From Eumeta japonica (Eukaryota > Arthropoda > Insecta > Lepidoptera > Psychidae), in the NCBI GenBank assembly GCA_005406025.1, contig BGZK01001243.1, forward strand, positions 1 through 64,000: a stretch of DNA of 64,000 bases. The letters are read 5' to 3'. This document shows, piece by piece, positions 50,301 to 63,245 of this stretch. Every line of letters starts with the position of its first letter. Position 1 is the first letter of the stretch. A program made the position numbers and the translations under genes. The notes beneath the pieces are model-generated. The model did not search any database and had not been told where the DNA came from. It worked only from the letters and a program-made list of their open reading frames with translations.

Positions 50301-51900
50301 TTTTATAAGCATTTGTCAGTAACATAAAGAACTTTCTGAATTATTTAAAATAAAGGAAAAATGTAAATATTTTGTACTCAAATTGATAAACTTTAAAAAT
50401 TTCTAATTTCCAATTTTCAATTACATTTCAAACTTAAATGAGTTTATACATCACTCACCTCGGAGTTGTCATACTTTTTACTTGGTGAGTACACAATTTT
50501 TCCAAACCAAGATGGAAACTTCTCGGTATCGGGGAGAGAAGTGCGACATTTTCTCCAACTTATACCACGCGAATATGTTCGCAATCTGGAAGCGGGAATG
50601 TTTTACCGGGGGTGGAAAGCTAACTTCGCATAGCGAAATATTGTAATTCACAATTTTTTTATTAATTTGGATCTTGCCATTTTTTTCTTTCCATACAAAT
50701 GTGCAAGAGAAAATATTTGGATACTTATTCACCATAATATAAGAGTTCTTTAACTGTGTAGTCGGTTTGTTGCGCGAGACCTCTGCAAGAGTTAAGCAGG
50801 AGCGATTGATCTATTCACTACCCTCTAACACCGCCACTGCTTGTAGTTAGTTAGTTGTATATATAAAACTCAATTAGAGAATTCATACTTTTTTCCCACT
50901 ATGTATCAATTGGGAGATGCGATTCCCAATTCGATGGTTTTAGACCCTGTGACGAAATTACAATTTGGGACCCTCGTCTAAGGCTCGCGCATTAAATCGC
51001 ATGCTGGTAATTTAACATTCTTCCCTTGATGAAAAGTTTATTATAATCAACGTGTTTCATGAATAGTATTTCAAAAATGCTTGATGAATTGAGGAACCTT
51101 TGTCAAATAAAACTCAAGAATAAAGTTTTCATGACTTATGCGCAGATAAGACCGCGGGGCCCCATTATTTATAACGTTTTCATCGTTTAATACGTTCTTC
51201 AATAGAATGGACTAATTTCGAGCGGTGTGCTGCCATTTATTAAAGAATTTCTCTTCTTTTTTCTTTTAACTAATTTTAATAGGGCCTTACGAGAATATAT
51301 TTTTTTTTAATAAAAAAATCTGAATTAACTTCTAAAAAGTGTGTACGAATGGAGAAGATATCAGGTAACATACACACGAAAAATACAATTGAAGTGGGGA
51401 TCTCCTCTTTTCTTCGAATCGATTAAAATTGATCATTTCGAATTCGATGCCCCACTCTTTCAGATTGATACTGTTTTGTTAACGCTTTAAAAGACTTACA
51501 TCAAAAATTTAATTATCTAACAGTAAAAAATGATAGTTCTGAACCTCGTCTTGAACCAGTGCCTGATTAGGTCTGAATCAGAACGTGAACAATTTGTACA
51601 GAATTATTTATTAATTATATTTACATTATTATTAAATTTTATTAATAAATGTTAAATGTAATAATATTTGTCAATTACCTGAACGTAATTCCGACTAAAA
51701 TGTTTTCAATAATCAATATCAAAATAGTTATCCTTAAAGAGATTTAAGGATAGCGAAATACCGTAGCATTTTCAGAAATGAAAATGCTTCGGTATTCAAA
51801 ATAAACATTAATTACGTTTATATCTAAAGACAATTAACAAAACATCATTTTTAAGAAATTATAGACAGTGTGTATCTTTAGCCTATAAAAAAATTTGGTT
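50301..51900. other. Stretch without recognisable gene
   Basis: The minus-strand frame at 50478-50735 has no recognisable family. The rest is AT-rich. Confidence 0.35.
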
Positions 51901-52360
51901 GCCTGTAAAGTCGGTATACGGGCGAAAGTTTTACGTGACAACGACTTTGAATGGTAAAATCATTTTAATGTGAATATTCATTCGTATAGTAGGAAGGGAT
52001 GAAATAATAGTAACAATTTAAAACATTTATTTATACAAAGAATTATATTTAAAACATTAATTTATACAAAGAATCTCGCACTGAATTTCATATTAACAAA
52101 ATTTTATTTTTACCTTTACACATACATACGTATTTATATACAAATATACATACAATAACTTGCAATACATTTGCAAGCTATGCACTAATTCTCTAGTGCT
52201 GCGCGCGGCAGACCGATCATAGTTGAGTGGGAGAGAGACGCAGGCATCGGCGGGCCTCTCGTTCGGTGACTCATCGTTACGTTACCGAGCGTTACACTTT
52301 TCATAAGTGATTCCCAGCCGCAACCTAATTTAAGACGTTGTCACGTCAAAATTGATGTTT
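51900..52360 (-). repeat. LTR-like dispersed repeat with inverted 11-mers
   Basis: ACGTGACAACG occurs at 51933-51943 and its complement at 52336-52346. The interior holds a ~30-bp direct repeat (AACATTTATTTATACAAAG and a variant, 52019-52075). Read on the minus strand it has a GC-rich half (52190-52300) followed by AATAAA-type signals, an order reminiscent of a solo LTR. I recall very similar sequence from other moth genomes but cannot name the family. Confidence 0.5.
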
Positions 52361-52399
52361 TTACCGTCGCTGTGAGCACTCTGGCACTGACAATATTAT

Positions 52400-53550
52400 G
52401 ACAGTATTATGGTAGACTGACTTATATGAGACTCCGGCTACCGGCTAAGACCACCATAGTACGCCTCTCGCCATCTATTTTCTGTGGCCATGGGTATTGG
52501 GGAGGCGTTCGTATTCTTTTACTGTCTCGACGGCTTTCTATAAAAGAAAATCAGGATAAATTAGGGATCTCTAGAAACAACCAATACCGGAACACATACC
52601 ACGCCATCTCGGACTTGTAAAGTGACGACGAAGTTCGCCACTCCAGACCCGTATTTGCTGGAGCCGCCGAAAAATAGGAACGTTCAGCCCTAGAGGCCGT
52701 GGTGTCAGCGATTCCCCGTTGACGATAATACCCATATGGGTATGGGCGGTTCGTATAACCGCCCACCGAGACGCGAAACAAATCCTTAATATTCCATCAT
52801 AACCCACCCACTACTCGAACATTCCTTGACTTCCTCTAAGGTCGGAGACGTTCCCGAAAAAGAACCGATGTTTTACGATGAAATAGGTATGACCATCTAA
52901 GGGTCTTCTTCGCTTCCCTTGGAAGTCGATCCCTAAGATACTGAGCTCATTAAGGGCACATGACGAAAATCCAAAGGGAAAGAAAGACGATGTCACAAAA
53001 AAATATTCTATAAAATTAGTTATTTTAAATAAGATTCGACAAGTAATCCAAAAACCCACAAACAAAAGTAATCAAAATGTATATCTAATCCGTCAATACC
53101 TTTGATCTTTAAAAGACCTTACTTTTTAAAAAATATTTGATAATTAAGACGATATTTAATATTAAATATTAATAATTTAATTTTTCTCACAGTAAACTAA
53201 AATGTGACTTATATTCCCATTTTCCAAAGATCAATTTGCGTAACCAACGACATTTATTTACTGCGAAATATATCTCATAATATACTATCGAAAAGTGAAA
53301 ATAATAAGAGTAAATTTTGTGTATTAGCGATTTTTCTATACAAAAAAGACACCACACCCAAAAATTCCAAGTCACGCCAGACCGCTCCATACCTATACCC
53401 GACTTTCTAGGAGAATCATCGACGGGAATTCACCTATAATGGTTTTCACACTTCTTAAGGAGGATCTTGCGAACTTAATTTTTGCATGAAAAAAAATCAT
53501 GAAACATAGACTGGACTGAGATCGAACCATCTCAACTATTGTTATTGTCA
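52400..53550. other. Unidentified, possibly transposon-derived segment
   Basis: Moderately GC-rich with short frames on both strands (52551-52807 minus, 52426-52620 plus), none in a known family. CCCATATGGGTATGGGCGGTT at 52730 and the TTAAGGAGGATCTTGCGAAC phrase at 53456 look like repeat sequence. Confidence 0.3.
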
Positions 53551-54411
53551 AATCGAGTTAAAATAGAAATAGGTAAATCTCAGATACTATTTAAGAAATA
53601 TTGATAGTAAACGAACTTTTTGGTTAAGGTTATATTTAATTACATTTAAATAATAGAATTTAATCCGAACGTGCGTGTATAACAATATTGAAAAAAAAAA
53701 TTTATAATATTTTTAGATTTTTAAAGGGCGAACAAGCACTCGAGCCACTAGAAAAACACGCGCAAGTCAGAATCACCACTACTTTTAAATTGATTTATTT
53801 TGCTCTTCTATAGGCTGTCTTCTTAAAGACCCTCTAGTCATAGTTGGTTAAGAACACCACTAATGGTAGATCATTCCGAAGTTTTACCGTCCTTGGCAGA
53901 AGTGTGCGCATGAAAAGTACAGTGGTAGAACGCTAGCCGCCAAGATGCTGACGATGGTATCTATGTATTTCCGGTCACTAGAACGATTGTGGAATTCAAA
54001 GACAGGAATAAGAATAAATAATTCTTCTTAGTTCTCCCTAAGCGATGAATCGGCACATTTAATTTAATATTATATTTGAAAAAATATTAAAATAATGCCG
54101 GGATTAATATTTATTTTTCAAACGCGATCAATCAGTTCCATTAACAATATCGAGTGCATTGCATTGTACCTCCTTGTCTATCGGTGCAGTCTACATAGCC
54201 AATTGGCCATTGCGCAATTGCACGTTGACCCCGTCGGTGCCGCCTTTCTCTTCTGGTAATTAACAATAGCTAAATAACTCCGTTTTGTCGTTGTCGCGGA
54301 CTTCGCTTTAGCATGTAAATCGTAATTTAAGAGAAAATGTATCATTTGCAGTCAGATTGTAGATTTAAAATTAAATTTCCCGAAAACCAATCAAATCGGA
54401 GTGATCGACGG
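53551..54411. other. Stretch without recognisable gene
   Basis: The segment at 53820-53960 (GATCATTCCGAAGTTTTACC) may be a retroelement fragment, but I could not place it. Confidence 0.3.
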
Positions 54412-54560
54412 AGGCTCGTTGGCTAAGAGCGTCGCATTCGATCCAAAAGGTATCGAATTTGAATCCTGATCACGAGAAATCTGACCTTTAAGTCTCTAAC
54501 TCTGCCATCACATCCGTGGCGATGACGGCCGTGCTGAAGCGCTATTGATCTGAAACAACA
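54412..54560 (+). repeat. tRNA-derived SINE-like unit
   Basis: Has an A-box-like TTGGCTAAGAGCGTC (54419) and, about 40 nt on, a B-box-like GGTATCGAATTTGAATCC (54450), in the spacing of an RNA polymerase III promoter. The sequence does not fold as a functional tRNA. Confidence 0.45.
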
Positions 54561-54908
54561 GCATATTAAACTTTTGTGACAAACGTAATAGACACGCATA
54601 ATGATACGTGCTCTATTCATTTTAAATAGTATACTTAAAAGGTTATTGGCACATTTGGTAAACGAAAACGCGGATCAGTTTAAAAAAAAAACTAGCCTTC
54701 ATAGGTAAATATAAAGTCCAAAGCTTTTATGTAAATAATGTTGTACAAATATTGGCTTAGGATGATTATATCGAATGAAGTTATATTATTATTATTATAT
54801 ATTTTCTATAGATCAATCGTTTAAATTATTTTATTTGAATAATTAGTCTAACGAAAATATTGTTAGAATTTAATTTTTCTCACATATTATAGTTTTCACT
54901 GTGATATG

Positions 54909-56144
54909 TAGGGTTGTGGAAAACGGTTTTTCGTATTTTATATAAAAATTCAAAGTAATTTTTCATCATATTTTATTTGCCATTTTGTAGGTAATGGCAT
55001 AATTCAATTGTTGTAGAAATTTTGGGACTTCTGACCAAAAAACTACGATGAGTAGTTTTGATAGACCTCTCTTGATGTTACCTTAACACTACCTAAAGAA
55101 TTCTGAAAAGCAGAAATAGGTGAAAAACTAAGGGTGGAAGCTCAGAGTTATATGGTGGATGCATTAACACTTCCCAACCAAACTCTCTTAATATTTGCTA
55201 AGTGTCTAAAATGTGTGTGGTTTTGCGTAATCGTGGTGAAAAACCACACTCTGTCTGTTGAACAGTTCCGGCCGTTTTTTCTCTACAGCTACTTTTTTCT
55301 TTCTCCGCACATCAGTTTTTGGCAGTATCGATCCGAATTGTTGGTGTTGCCTGACGGTAAAAGCTCGTAATAAATGATGGCCTCCCAATCCCACCATACA
55401 CATTGCATTAACTTATTGCGAGTTAATTCGGGCTTCGCTATAGCCTGTGGCGCTTGCTTGCCTTTTGATCATGATCTTTTTCGCACATTCTTGTCGTAGG
55501 TAATCCATTTTTCATCATCAATGATCAATATTTTAAAAACAGTTCGATATCATTACGTTTCCATAGAGGATCGCAAATAAGTTCATTAGATTTCTTTCAA
55601 TGAGCTCGTATGTGATACATGTATCGAGCTTTTTTATATATCCAGCTTTTTCAAATGGGTCAAAACGTTTTGTGGTCAATTCGCAGCTCTTCAGCTATAT
55701 CATAAGAACTAATATGCCAATCTTGTTCTACTTTTTCTAAAATGGCATCGACTTCACGTAACAGGTCGGCCAAAGCGAAGTTCATCTTTGACATCAAAAT
55801 TACCAGACTGAAAACGCTTGAACCAGTTTTGTGCTACTTTTACCGATTTTGTATTAGGTCCATAAAAGTTATAAATTTTTTTCGCGGTTTGTGTTGCATT
55901 TACCCGTTTTTGTAACAAAACTTCAAAATGTATCGAGTTTTTATGTTAGATTTACTATTTTGGTGGTCAGAAAAACAATATATATAAAAATTGCTGGACA
56001 CCGTTTTAACTATTTATCTATCTTTTTTTAAATGTCGTTTTTAAAATGGTATCAAAACTAGCCAGATACAAACAGCACCACTAAATAGATTTTACGCCAA
56101 CTTTTTACTCATAAAATAGGAAACAATTTTTTCCCCGACCTAAT
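54909..56144 (-). mobile_element. Mariner transposon (mori-type), full length but broken
   Basis: About 1.24 kb with degenerate terminal inverted repeats. The left end reads TAGGGTTGTGGAAAACGG and the right end, on the minus strand, TTAGGTCGGGGAAAAAATTG; both continue to a TATTTTAT block and are flanked by TA. The minus strand encodes, in order, an N-terminal helix-turn-helix region (GPNTKSVKVAQNWFKRFQSG, FDVKDELRFGRP), LTHLKKAGYIKKLDT, WWDWEAIIYYELLPSG, EKKRPELFNRQSVVFHHDYA and HPPYNSELPP. The HHD acidic residue is present, but stops and frameshifts interrupt the frame (for example just after GRPVT). Confidence 0.85.
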
Positions 56145-58820
56145 ACTTAATAATATTGACAAGTAATTTCTCTACCGTATACATCTTCCAAATCTATTGC
56201 GTCGACGCCCACATATTTCATATGACAGTCAAAAGTGGACAAAAACCCATTTGCCATATTTATTTACATACTTACATTCAAATCTACCTAGTGAAAGTGT
56301 TTTAGAAACGCAATACAAAGATCGCCTTAATGCAAAGCCGGATTTATGATTAAAACTATCCCGAATTGTTGTGATTATCGAAAATGTTTATTGTTACACA
56401 ATCGGTGAGCCTAAAGAAGCTCATACCTTAATTCGTTTGAAGTAAGTACTTTGGCCTAACTTATTAACAGTTAAAATGACATCGTTGTGCAATTTCAATA
56501 TTCTCATATTTTTTTACGGAACCTAAAAATATTAAATTTGCCATGTATTTGTTTATTTAAAATAAAAACTTTGGCAAAAGCTCTACTACAAAGTTTAAGC
56601 GCATCAATCGTATTGTATTCGTACTTTAGACACCTTTACAACTCGACTGTTCGCTTCAAACTCAAACGTATATTTAATATGTACATAGATTTTCGAAATG
56701 TTCAATGATAATCAACTAATAGAAATAATAAAGAAAATATTTTCTTTTGTCGTTCAATTTTTTACTCTACAGTCATATTCACGGCAATTGCGTGACCACG
56801 TACAAGTACTTACTCTTTAAAAACAACATACTTAGGGTGACCTATTCCAAATAGAGTGCCCGCGACGCAGTACGGACGGGTCGTCGGATCGATACGTCCA
56901 AGGCGTGAGGCCATTCGCGGCAGTGACTAATCCGTGTTGATATTTCTGGTGGACTGCCTGCGCGCCCGCGCCACCTTTAAATAGACGATCATGGCATACT
57001 GCAGCCCGGAAATAAAACTATTGAAGCAAATGGAATTAGGAATGGACCGACATTAGCCAAAGATTTTATGAGTCATAATAGTCCGAACGTTAATGGACGT
57101 GCCGCTGGCTTCCTCGCGATCCGCGGGATCGGCGCTCGTCCGCCGTGATAATTTTGGATTCGATCACTAACCTATGTTAGGTATATGTTTTTGAATACGA
57201 GACATTTATTAATGAAACGTATGTTTGATATGAGCGCCAAAATGATGTATTGTCAATTTACGATATATTTCATAATAAAATGTTGAAGATACGTTGAAGA
57301 AATCTTAGGTAAATAAAATAAATCCCAAATTGATTATTGCGAGCAATTTTATATTCCGAGTTAACTCGAATAAATTATACACTTATTAAGTACCTAGGTA
57401 TATTTTACAATGCATGTATATTTTAGCAGAAGATATGTAAACCATAAACGCGTCTTTGTCTGTGTATCTACTTAACTAGTTGTAATGACATCTTATGGAT
57501 TGTTAGAGTTAAGGAAAGAGTACTCACTTATTGCCGGACAACTATGGAGAGAAATATACTGAATGAAGAGCGATAGAACAAGAAATAAGACAATCAGAAA
57601 AGGCACGAAAGTAGGCTATGTAATATTTAGAATAATAAAGTGGAAGCGGACAGGCCACAAAGTAATAGGTAAGTACGGAAAATGGAACAAGAACATTGTA
57701 TTTTGGTATAAAAAAAACGCAAAAAGTAAACATGGAAGACAGGTTCTAAGGTGAGAAGATGAAGCAACAGCAGGGCAAACATAGACTAGGACAGCGCTAA
57801 ACAGAAAAGAATGGAAAGACATGGAAGAGGCCAAACTTGGTCAAATAGACTAAGTTGCCGATGTCGACTATTTATATTTTTAATATTGTAACAAAAAAAA
57901 TGTGTCTCGATAAAGACATATTATTAATGTCATCTTAATACCCGTGTGTTGTTGAAAACAAGCGTCACATGCACTTTGCGCTACCACCTCGGCCTCAATT
58001 TTCGATCAATAGGAAGTTTAGATATTGTCCAGAAAGGAAAATTGTTTGCTCGCACCAAAAAAGTCTCATCAACAGTGTTTACATTATTACGTAAGACGGC
58101 GGCGATGTTGGCGGCGCGGCTCTAAACGGTCCAAGGTGCGACCGTCCGCGGCGCTCGCCCGGCCCCGCGCCGGTGACGCCGCGGCGTGATGTCACCGATA
58201 CTCCTCCGACTAAACTCCGTGATTACGTCATATTTTGTGAATACATTCACCGATGAAAGCCTACTTTTCGAACTTTCGTGATGTTCATTCACGTACTAGA
58301 TATATGGCTTTCTAAAGACACTCCATGTATCTAAAGGCCCCGGTTGTGCGCGGCCAAGGGCCCCTGCATAGTCTAAGACAGCCCTGCAAGTTGTGTCTGT
58401 TGGTGAAAATTAATACATAACAGAAGCACAGTCTGCCTGTCATCGTTTACGCAATGTAGATACGACACAAATGAGGTGGTCGTATACGTAAATTTTTAAA
58501 TTTGTAAATTCCTAAATCTCATTACTTTACTATGACGAATATCTTTTCTAACAAACAGAAGTGATTCATGTAGAATTGATAATAGGTATTATAGTTAAAT
58601 ACGCCATATAATTTATGATAGTGTTCATCTTTATTGACTTTAATACGCACAAGAATGAAACACTCTTGGAGAATCCTCAAATGTGAATAGTTATGAATTT
58701 CCTCTAAGAAGAAATATTATTTAAGCCATATTTCTCAGGCAGAACTAATGCGTGTTAGGAATTCATACTATGAGATTGAATTGAATATTCTTCAAGAATA
58801 TTCTTCTTCCATAACACAGC
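56145..58820. other. Non-coding region with two GC-rich islands
   Basis: CpG- and GC-rich segments at about 56860-57150 and 58090-58220 stand out in AT-rich surroundings. Neither has a long open frame. They could be promoters, enhancers or conserved elements of a gene lying to the right. The frames at 57542-57834 overlap on both strands and have no known family. Confidence 0.4.
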
Positions 58821-59246
58821 TCTACAAAAAAAATTTTTTTTTTTTGTTGCTCTGGATATTTTAGCCAATTTTGATATTTTTAAGTACCCAGATTACGAAT
58901 TTATTCATAAAAGTATTAAATGTGCTCTTGTTTTTATGATTATTGCATACCTTATATTTTGATCAATTATCGGCTTGTTAGTAATAATATTTAATTTTCC
59001 AGTCATGATTAGGGTTCTGCGCAGTTTTTTCGCGCATACAAACATCACGTGATCCTCTCTCTCAGGCCCTTTACTCCACAGAACAACTGAGATCTTAGTT
59101 ATTTGAATATATTGAAGTATTTACACGTGAATATGTACGTATAAGTTGTCATGTGTCAACACATTGTTTTATTTACTAAATGTTCATTTAAATATATTTG
59201 TTTTGTCTTTTAAAACATGAGTTCATAACGAAGAAAGTGTAAATAT

Positions 59247-59900
59247 AGTAATGATTTATTTTGTTATATTTGTGGTATTTATATAACAAAGAAACAAACG
59301 AGGAATATCACAGATTTTGTTAAGGAGACTTATGCTGAATATTTCGGTTTTAAAATGGATAAACTAGATAAACCATGGGTTTCTCATAAAGTTTGTAAGT
59401 CTTGTGTTGAGTCTTTACGGTTGTGGAAAAAAGGACAACGTGCTGGATTAGATTTTGGTGTTCCTATGATCTGGATGGAGCCTAAGAATCATTTTGATGA
59501 TTGTTACTTTTGCGTCGTAGATGCAAAAGGTTTTAATCGAAATCAAACATCTGGATAAATTTCCGGATAACTTAAGAAATTATAGTAAGGAACAGGGGGA
59601 ACGGTTCCACCAGGATCTGAAAGTGATGGAAGAAAGGTATCAGGGTCGGTGGGATTGTCACATGATGGCAGATTACTGCTGGTCTTTAAAAAGAGATTGT
59701 CCTCTTAAAAATTATAAAAGAAAAGCTCATAAACGGCGTTTTATTGAAATATAAAATATGTTTTCGACGTTGTTCTCTCTGTTTTTTTCGATGTACCTTT
59801 ATTTTTCAAAACAAAACTGACATTATAAATATACCTGATATTTTGTTTCATGTTTTCCGATTTTTGTAATGTAAAATGAAAATAAAGATTAAAAAAAAAA
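59247..59900 (+). pseudogene. Internally deleted, polyadenylated retrocopy of a multicopy arthropod gene
   Basis: The N-terminal part reads FCYICGIYITKKQ, NITDFVKETYAEYFG, DKPWVSHKVCKSCVESLRLW and FGVPMIWMEPKNHFDDCYFC. It then joins directly, in another frame, to the C-terminal part HLDKFPDNLRNYSKEQGERF, HQDLKVMEERYQGRWD and MMADYCWSLKRDCP. Both belong to one family of uncharacterised multicopy arthropod proteins, where several hundred residues normally separate them. The junction lies near 59540. The copy ends with AATAAA (59881-59886) and an A10 tract (59891-59900), as expected of an mRNA-derived insertion. Function of the family unknown. Confidence 0.65.
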
Positions 59901-60289
59901 CCAGAGCAAATCTTAGAAAATTATTGATAGTTTCATGAATTGTGAGCATAAATATATCCAAAATCGATTTTATATCTAGAGCAACAAAATCACTGTTGAC
60001 CAGTGTAATCTTTACCTTCGCCGTTACATTAAGTACTTTCGATATCACCAATGTGAAGTTAAAAAAAAAACACTCAGTGGTGAGAATATCCCGACACGAA
60101 CGTGCATACTCTACACACAAACAAGCGTAGCTCTACTGCATTATGGTTTCTGAAAACTTATGTAACTAGTGTTATCATAATTCCAATCAATTTATTACAA
60201 AGTGAAAGTACAGTCTTTACTGTATGGTAAAATAAATTTTAATTCGAATTGTTAAGAAAATTTTATTATTAATATTTTTTAAGAGAAGA

Positions 60290-60560
60290 CTGTTGCCTTC
60301 CAATCTCTAGGATCTGTGTTTGAATCCCGACCATAGACAAATTGACTAATGAATGTTTAAGAAAAATCACTTGGCGTGCCTGTGAGAGCACCTTATGCTG
60401 TTGATATTTGATAGCGGCCATTAGCGGCTTTCAACCTGGCCCGAGCCAGCGTGAAGGGCGTCAATCTGAAGAAAAAGGTTCTGAGAAAATATATGTACAC
60501 ATATATATACCACTGCAGTGGGCTGATGTAAGCCGATATGAAAAAAAATATTTTAAAAAA
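60290..60560 (+). repeat. Composite short-repeat remnant (SINE/RTE-like)
   Basis: A B-box-like GTTTGAATCCCGACC at 60316 is followed by repeat-like text (AGCGGCCATTAGCGGCTTTC) and, at 60518, GTGGGCTGATGTAAGCCGAT, which resembles the 3' tail of RTE-type retroposons of insects. Assignment from memory. Confidence 0.3.
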
Positions 60561-62299
60561 ATACGGCGTTATTGTAAACATGACAAAACAACTGAACACC
60601 TTTTCTAACTCCTAACTTGTAATTTCAGATGGCGATAAAACAGCAGTGGCGTATAAAGCTATGTGCAAGCTATAATAATCCTCGCAAGTTAAGCAAACAT
60701 ATTAAGTTCACAATTAAGCATGTAATTTACGCCCTATCGGTATTTTCAGCAGTTTTGTTTGATACATTACAAAAACATGGCACAGTTACGTAATCACGTA
60801 TTACATGAAGACAAAATAATCTTTAACGCATGCAAATACTTATATTACAAATTGTAAAGGATTTTACTTCGAGTACAGAACCTTTTCACGTCCACACGGT
60901 GTAAGAGTCCGTCGCTCAAGTTCTAAGTTCTTATTAACTTTTTAGTTGAAAAACAAAAATCAGATTAAGTTAATCTCCCTGAATAAAGCTATCCGATTAG
61001 TGGTACTTGATAAAGGGATTTCTGTATGAGACGAGCGAACTCTTTATAAGTGAAAAAAGTAAATGCTTAAAGAGCGTATATAATTTTTGCGATTGTGTAA
61101 GTTGTGAATCAAAACTTTGTTTCGTTACCACTGGTATTTTAACTTGAACTGATTTGATTGCACGCGCCTTTTAATTACATTCGGTAAACATTGTAAAATT
61201 CGTAATATGTGTTAACTGTCTTAAAACAAATTTATTTTCAAAATATAATCGACTTCGAAAGCTACACTGGCTTTATTTATGCGTAATTAAAACACTGATA
61301 CCGAAATACCCAGTTGTCTAAGCAGTTTAAAATTGCAGAATTTTATTACTATAGGTAAATATTGTGTTGCATGCCTTAAGCGCGAGGGTAGGTGTGCTTC
61401 TACTATCGCCTGAAAATCCCGTCTACACTGGGTGTGACCACGATAACTAAAACAATTAACTTTTAAACTTAATTTCTATTTCAGTCTCATCAATAATCGA
61501 TTGGGAAGAACTGTATTGAAAATTACAGCTTTATATAGTACCGATTAGCTATAATTGAATTTTTTTACTGGTAGTCAGTTATTCATGTTTTGATCTGCCA
61601 TTTCGCTTAAATTTCTAAAATAGAGGTTGAGATTGAGCGTGAAGTTGTTTATTTTTCATTATGATGTCTAATAAATATGAAATTACCTATCCTTTTTTCG
61701 ATTCAAGTTTACTTTAAAACTATTTGAAAATTAAAAATAAAGAAAGAGGATTTTTGGTGAAAAGCGCATATGTTATCATAAACCTCTAATTTAAATAACA
61801 TACGTATGGCACGAGCGCTTAAGGCACGCACATTTGGTTTTAACAATTTTTTGTCCATGTACTACAGTACTTTATTTCAAACTATTAACTTCTTGAGACT
61901 GATGTGTGTGCTATGCCCTGCGAACTGATTAAGAGCTCGTTATTCGCTATGAAGTGGCATCGCGCAGTTTCATTAATTAATTGCCCGTATCGACGTAGCG
62001 GCAGCTCTATTAGAAGACACTGGGTTATGTCAGGTCTTGTTCAATCAAGAATTATGTCATATGTCTGAACATCTACAGAGGAATTATATTTCTTACCAAA
62101 GTCCAAAAAAAAAGTTACGTTATGAGTACGAAATTAAAAGGTATCTAAAAAATTAAAAGAATATGTACCTAGTTTGTACGGATGTTAGGCACGTTTTTTA
62201 TTAACAAATAAGAAAAAATGCACAATAGAGTTCATCATTAATATACGACGTATTTAATAACTGAGAAGCATCATTAGAGTTTAATGAATTTTTTTTTTT
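60561..62299. other. AT-rich stretch without recognisable gene
   Basis: No coding block or named repeat was seen. Confidence 0.4.
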
Positions 62300-63245
62300 A
62301 ATTTTAACGTCTGCTATGAAAATTGAAAATTTTCACAAAATTAAAAATTTACTGTTTGCACCCCAATTTGAGCGGATAAATCGATCGAAACGCAGTTTAT
62401 GACATTCAAAAGGAATTTACTCAATTTATAATTTCTGAAACTAGTTTCACCCGGTAGATTTTGTGGTATCTTAAAAACAAAGTTTTCTGAAAAACGTTGT
62501 TTTGAAATATCTTTCAGACTACTCTACCGACCTATACCAAAATCTAATCAGCTCTTTTTCCCAAGCAGTTAGATCGACTGCCGCAAACTCTGTAAAAATC
62601 AGTTGATTTGTTCAAGAGATATCGTTGAAGAAAATTTTTTTAAAAGTGTTTTCTTTGCCATATTTTGTAAATTGCTCTACCGATAAATTCCAAAATCTAT
62701 TCAGTTGTTCTCCTTAAAAAACAACGTCGTACGTTATTTCCAAAAAATATTTATTATATAGTATCTTTGAACTACTCCACCGATAAATTCTAAAATATAA
62801 TCAGTTATTTTATTTAGAAAACGGCATAGCTCGTCGCAAATTATAATAAAATCGCTCGGTTCGTTCGAAAGATACGGTTATGAGAGATTTGAAAAAAGGG
62901 TGTTTTCATAGATGTTTGTTTTTCAAGATGTTTAGTATTTAGTTATTTTTTTTTCTGCTTAAAAAACTGCGTCAACTGCAATAAAGCAGATCCAAATCAA
63001 GCAACGTATTCCAAAGATATTGTAGTAGAAAAAAAATAATGCAATTTTTTAAAACATTATATTTTTCAGTTGTAAAAACGAAAAATGCAATAAAATTATA
63101 TTATTAATCTCGAGGGGCTTGAAACAGCAAAAAAATCGATCTTTTGAGCATGATGAGCTCAATATTTTACATCTTTATTATTAACACTTTGAACTCGGAA
63201 GTCGTAAGAAGTTTCAGGGATGGCCTTTAGGGTCAACCGTTTTAC
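62300..63245 (-). repeat. Dispersed repeat with internal period, copy 2 (inverted)
   Basis: Reverse-strand relative of 19200-20430. On the minus strand it begins AAAACGGTTGACCCTAAAGG, then GCCATCCCTGAAACTTCTTA, and contains repeated TTTTGGAATTTATCGGTAGA-type lines (plus-strand positions 62525, 62676 and 62778). Confidence 0.7.

Noticed and set aside
52551..52807. Two overlapping minus-strand frames of 76-78 codons
   Set aside because: Overlapping frames in a moderately GC-rich segment without family similarity; more likely repeat sequence.
54412..54500. tRNA gene
   Set aside because: A- and B-box-like blocks are present but no cloverleaf with a proper anticodon arm can be formed; treated as SINE-like.
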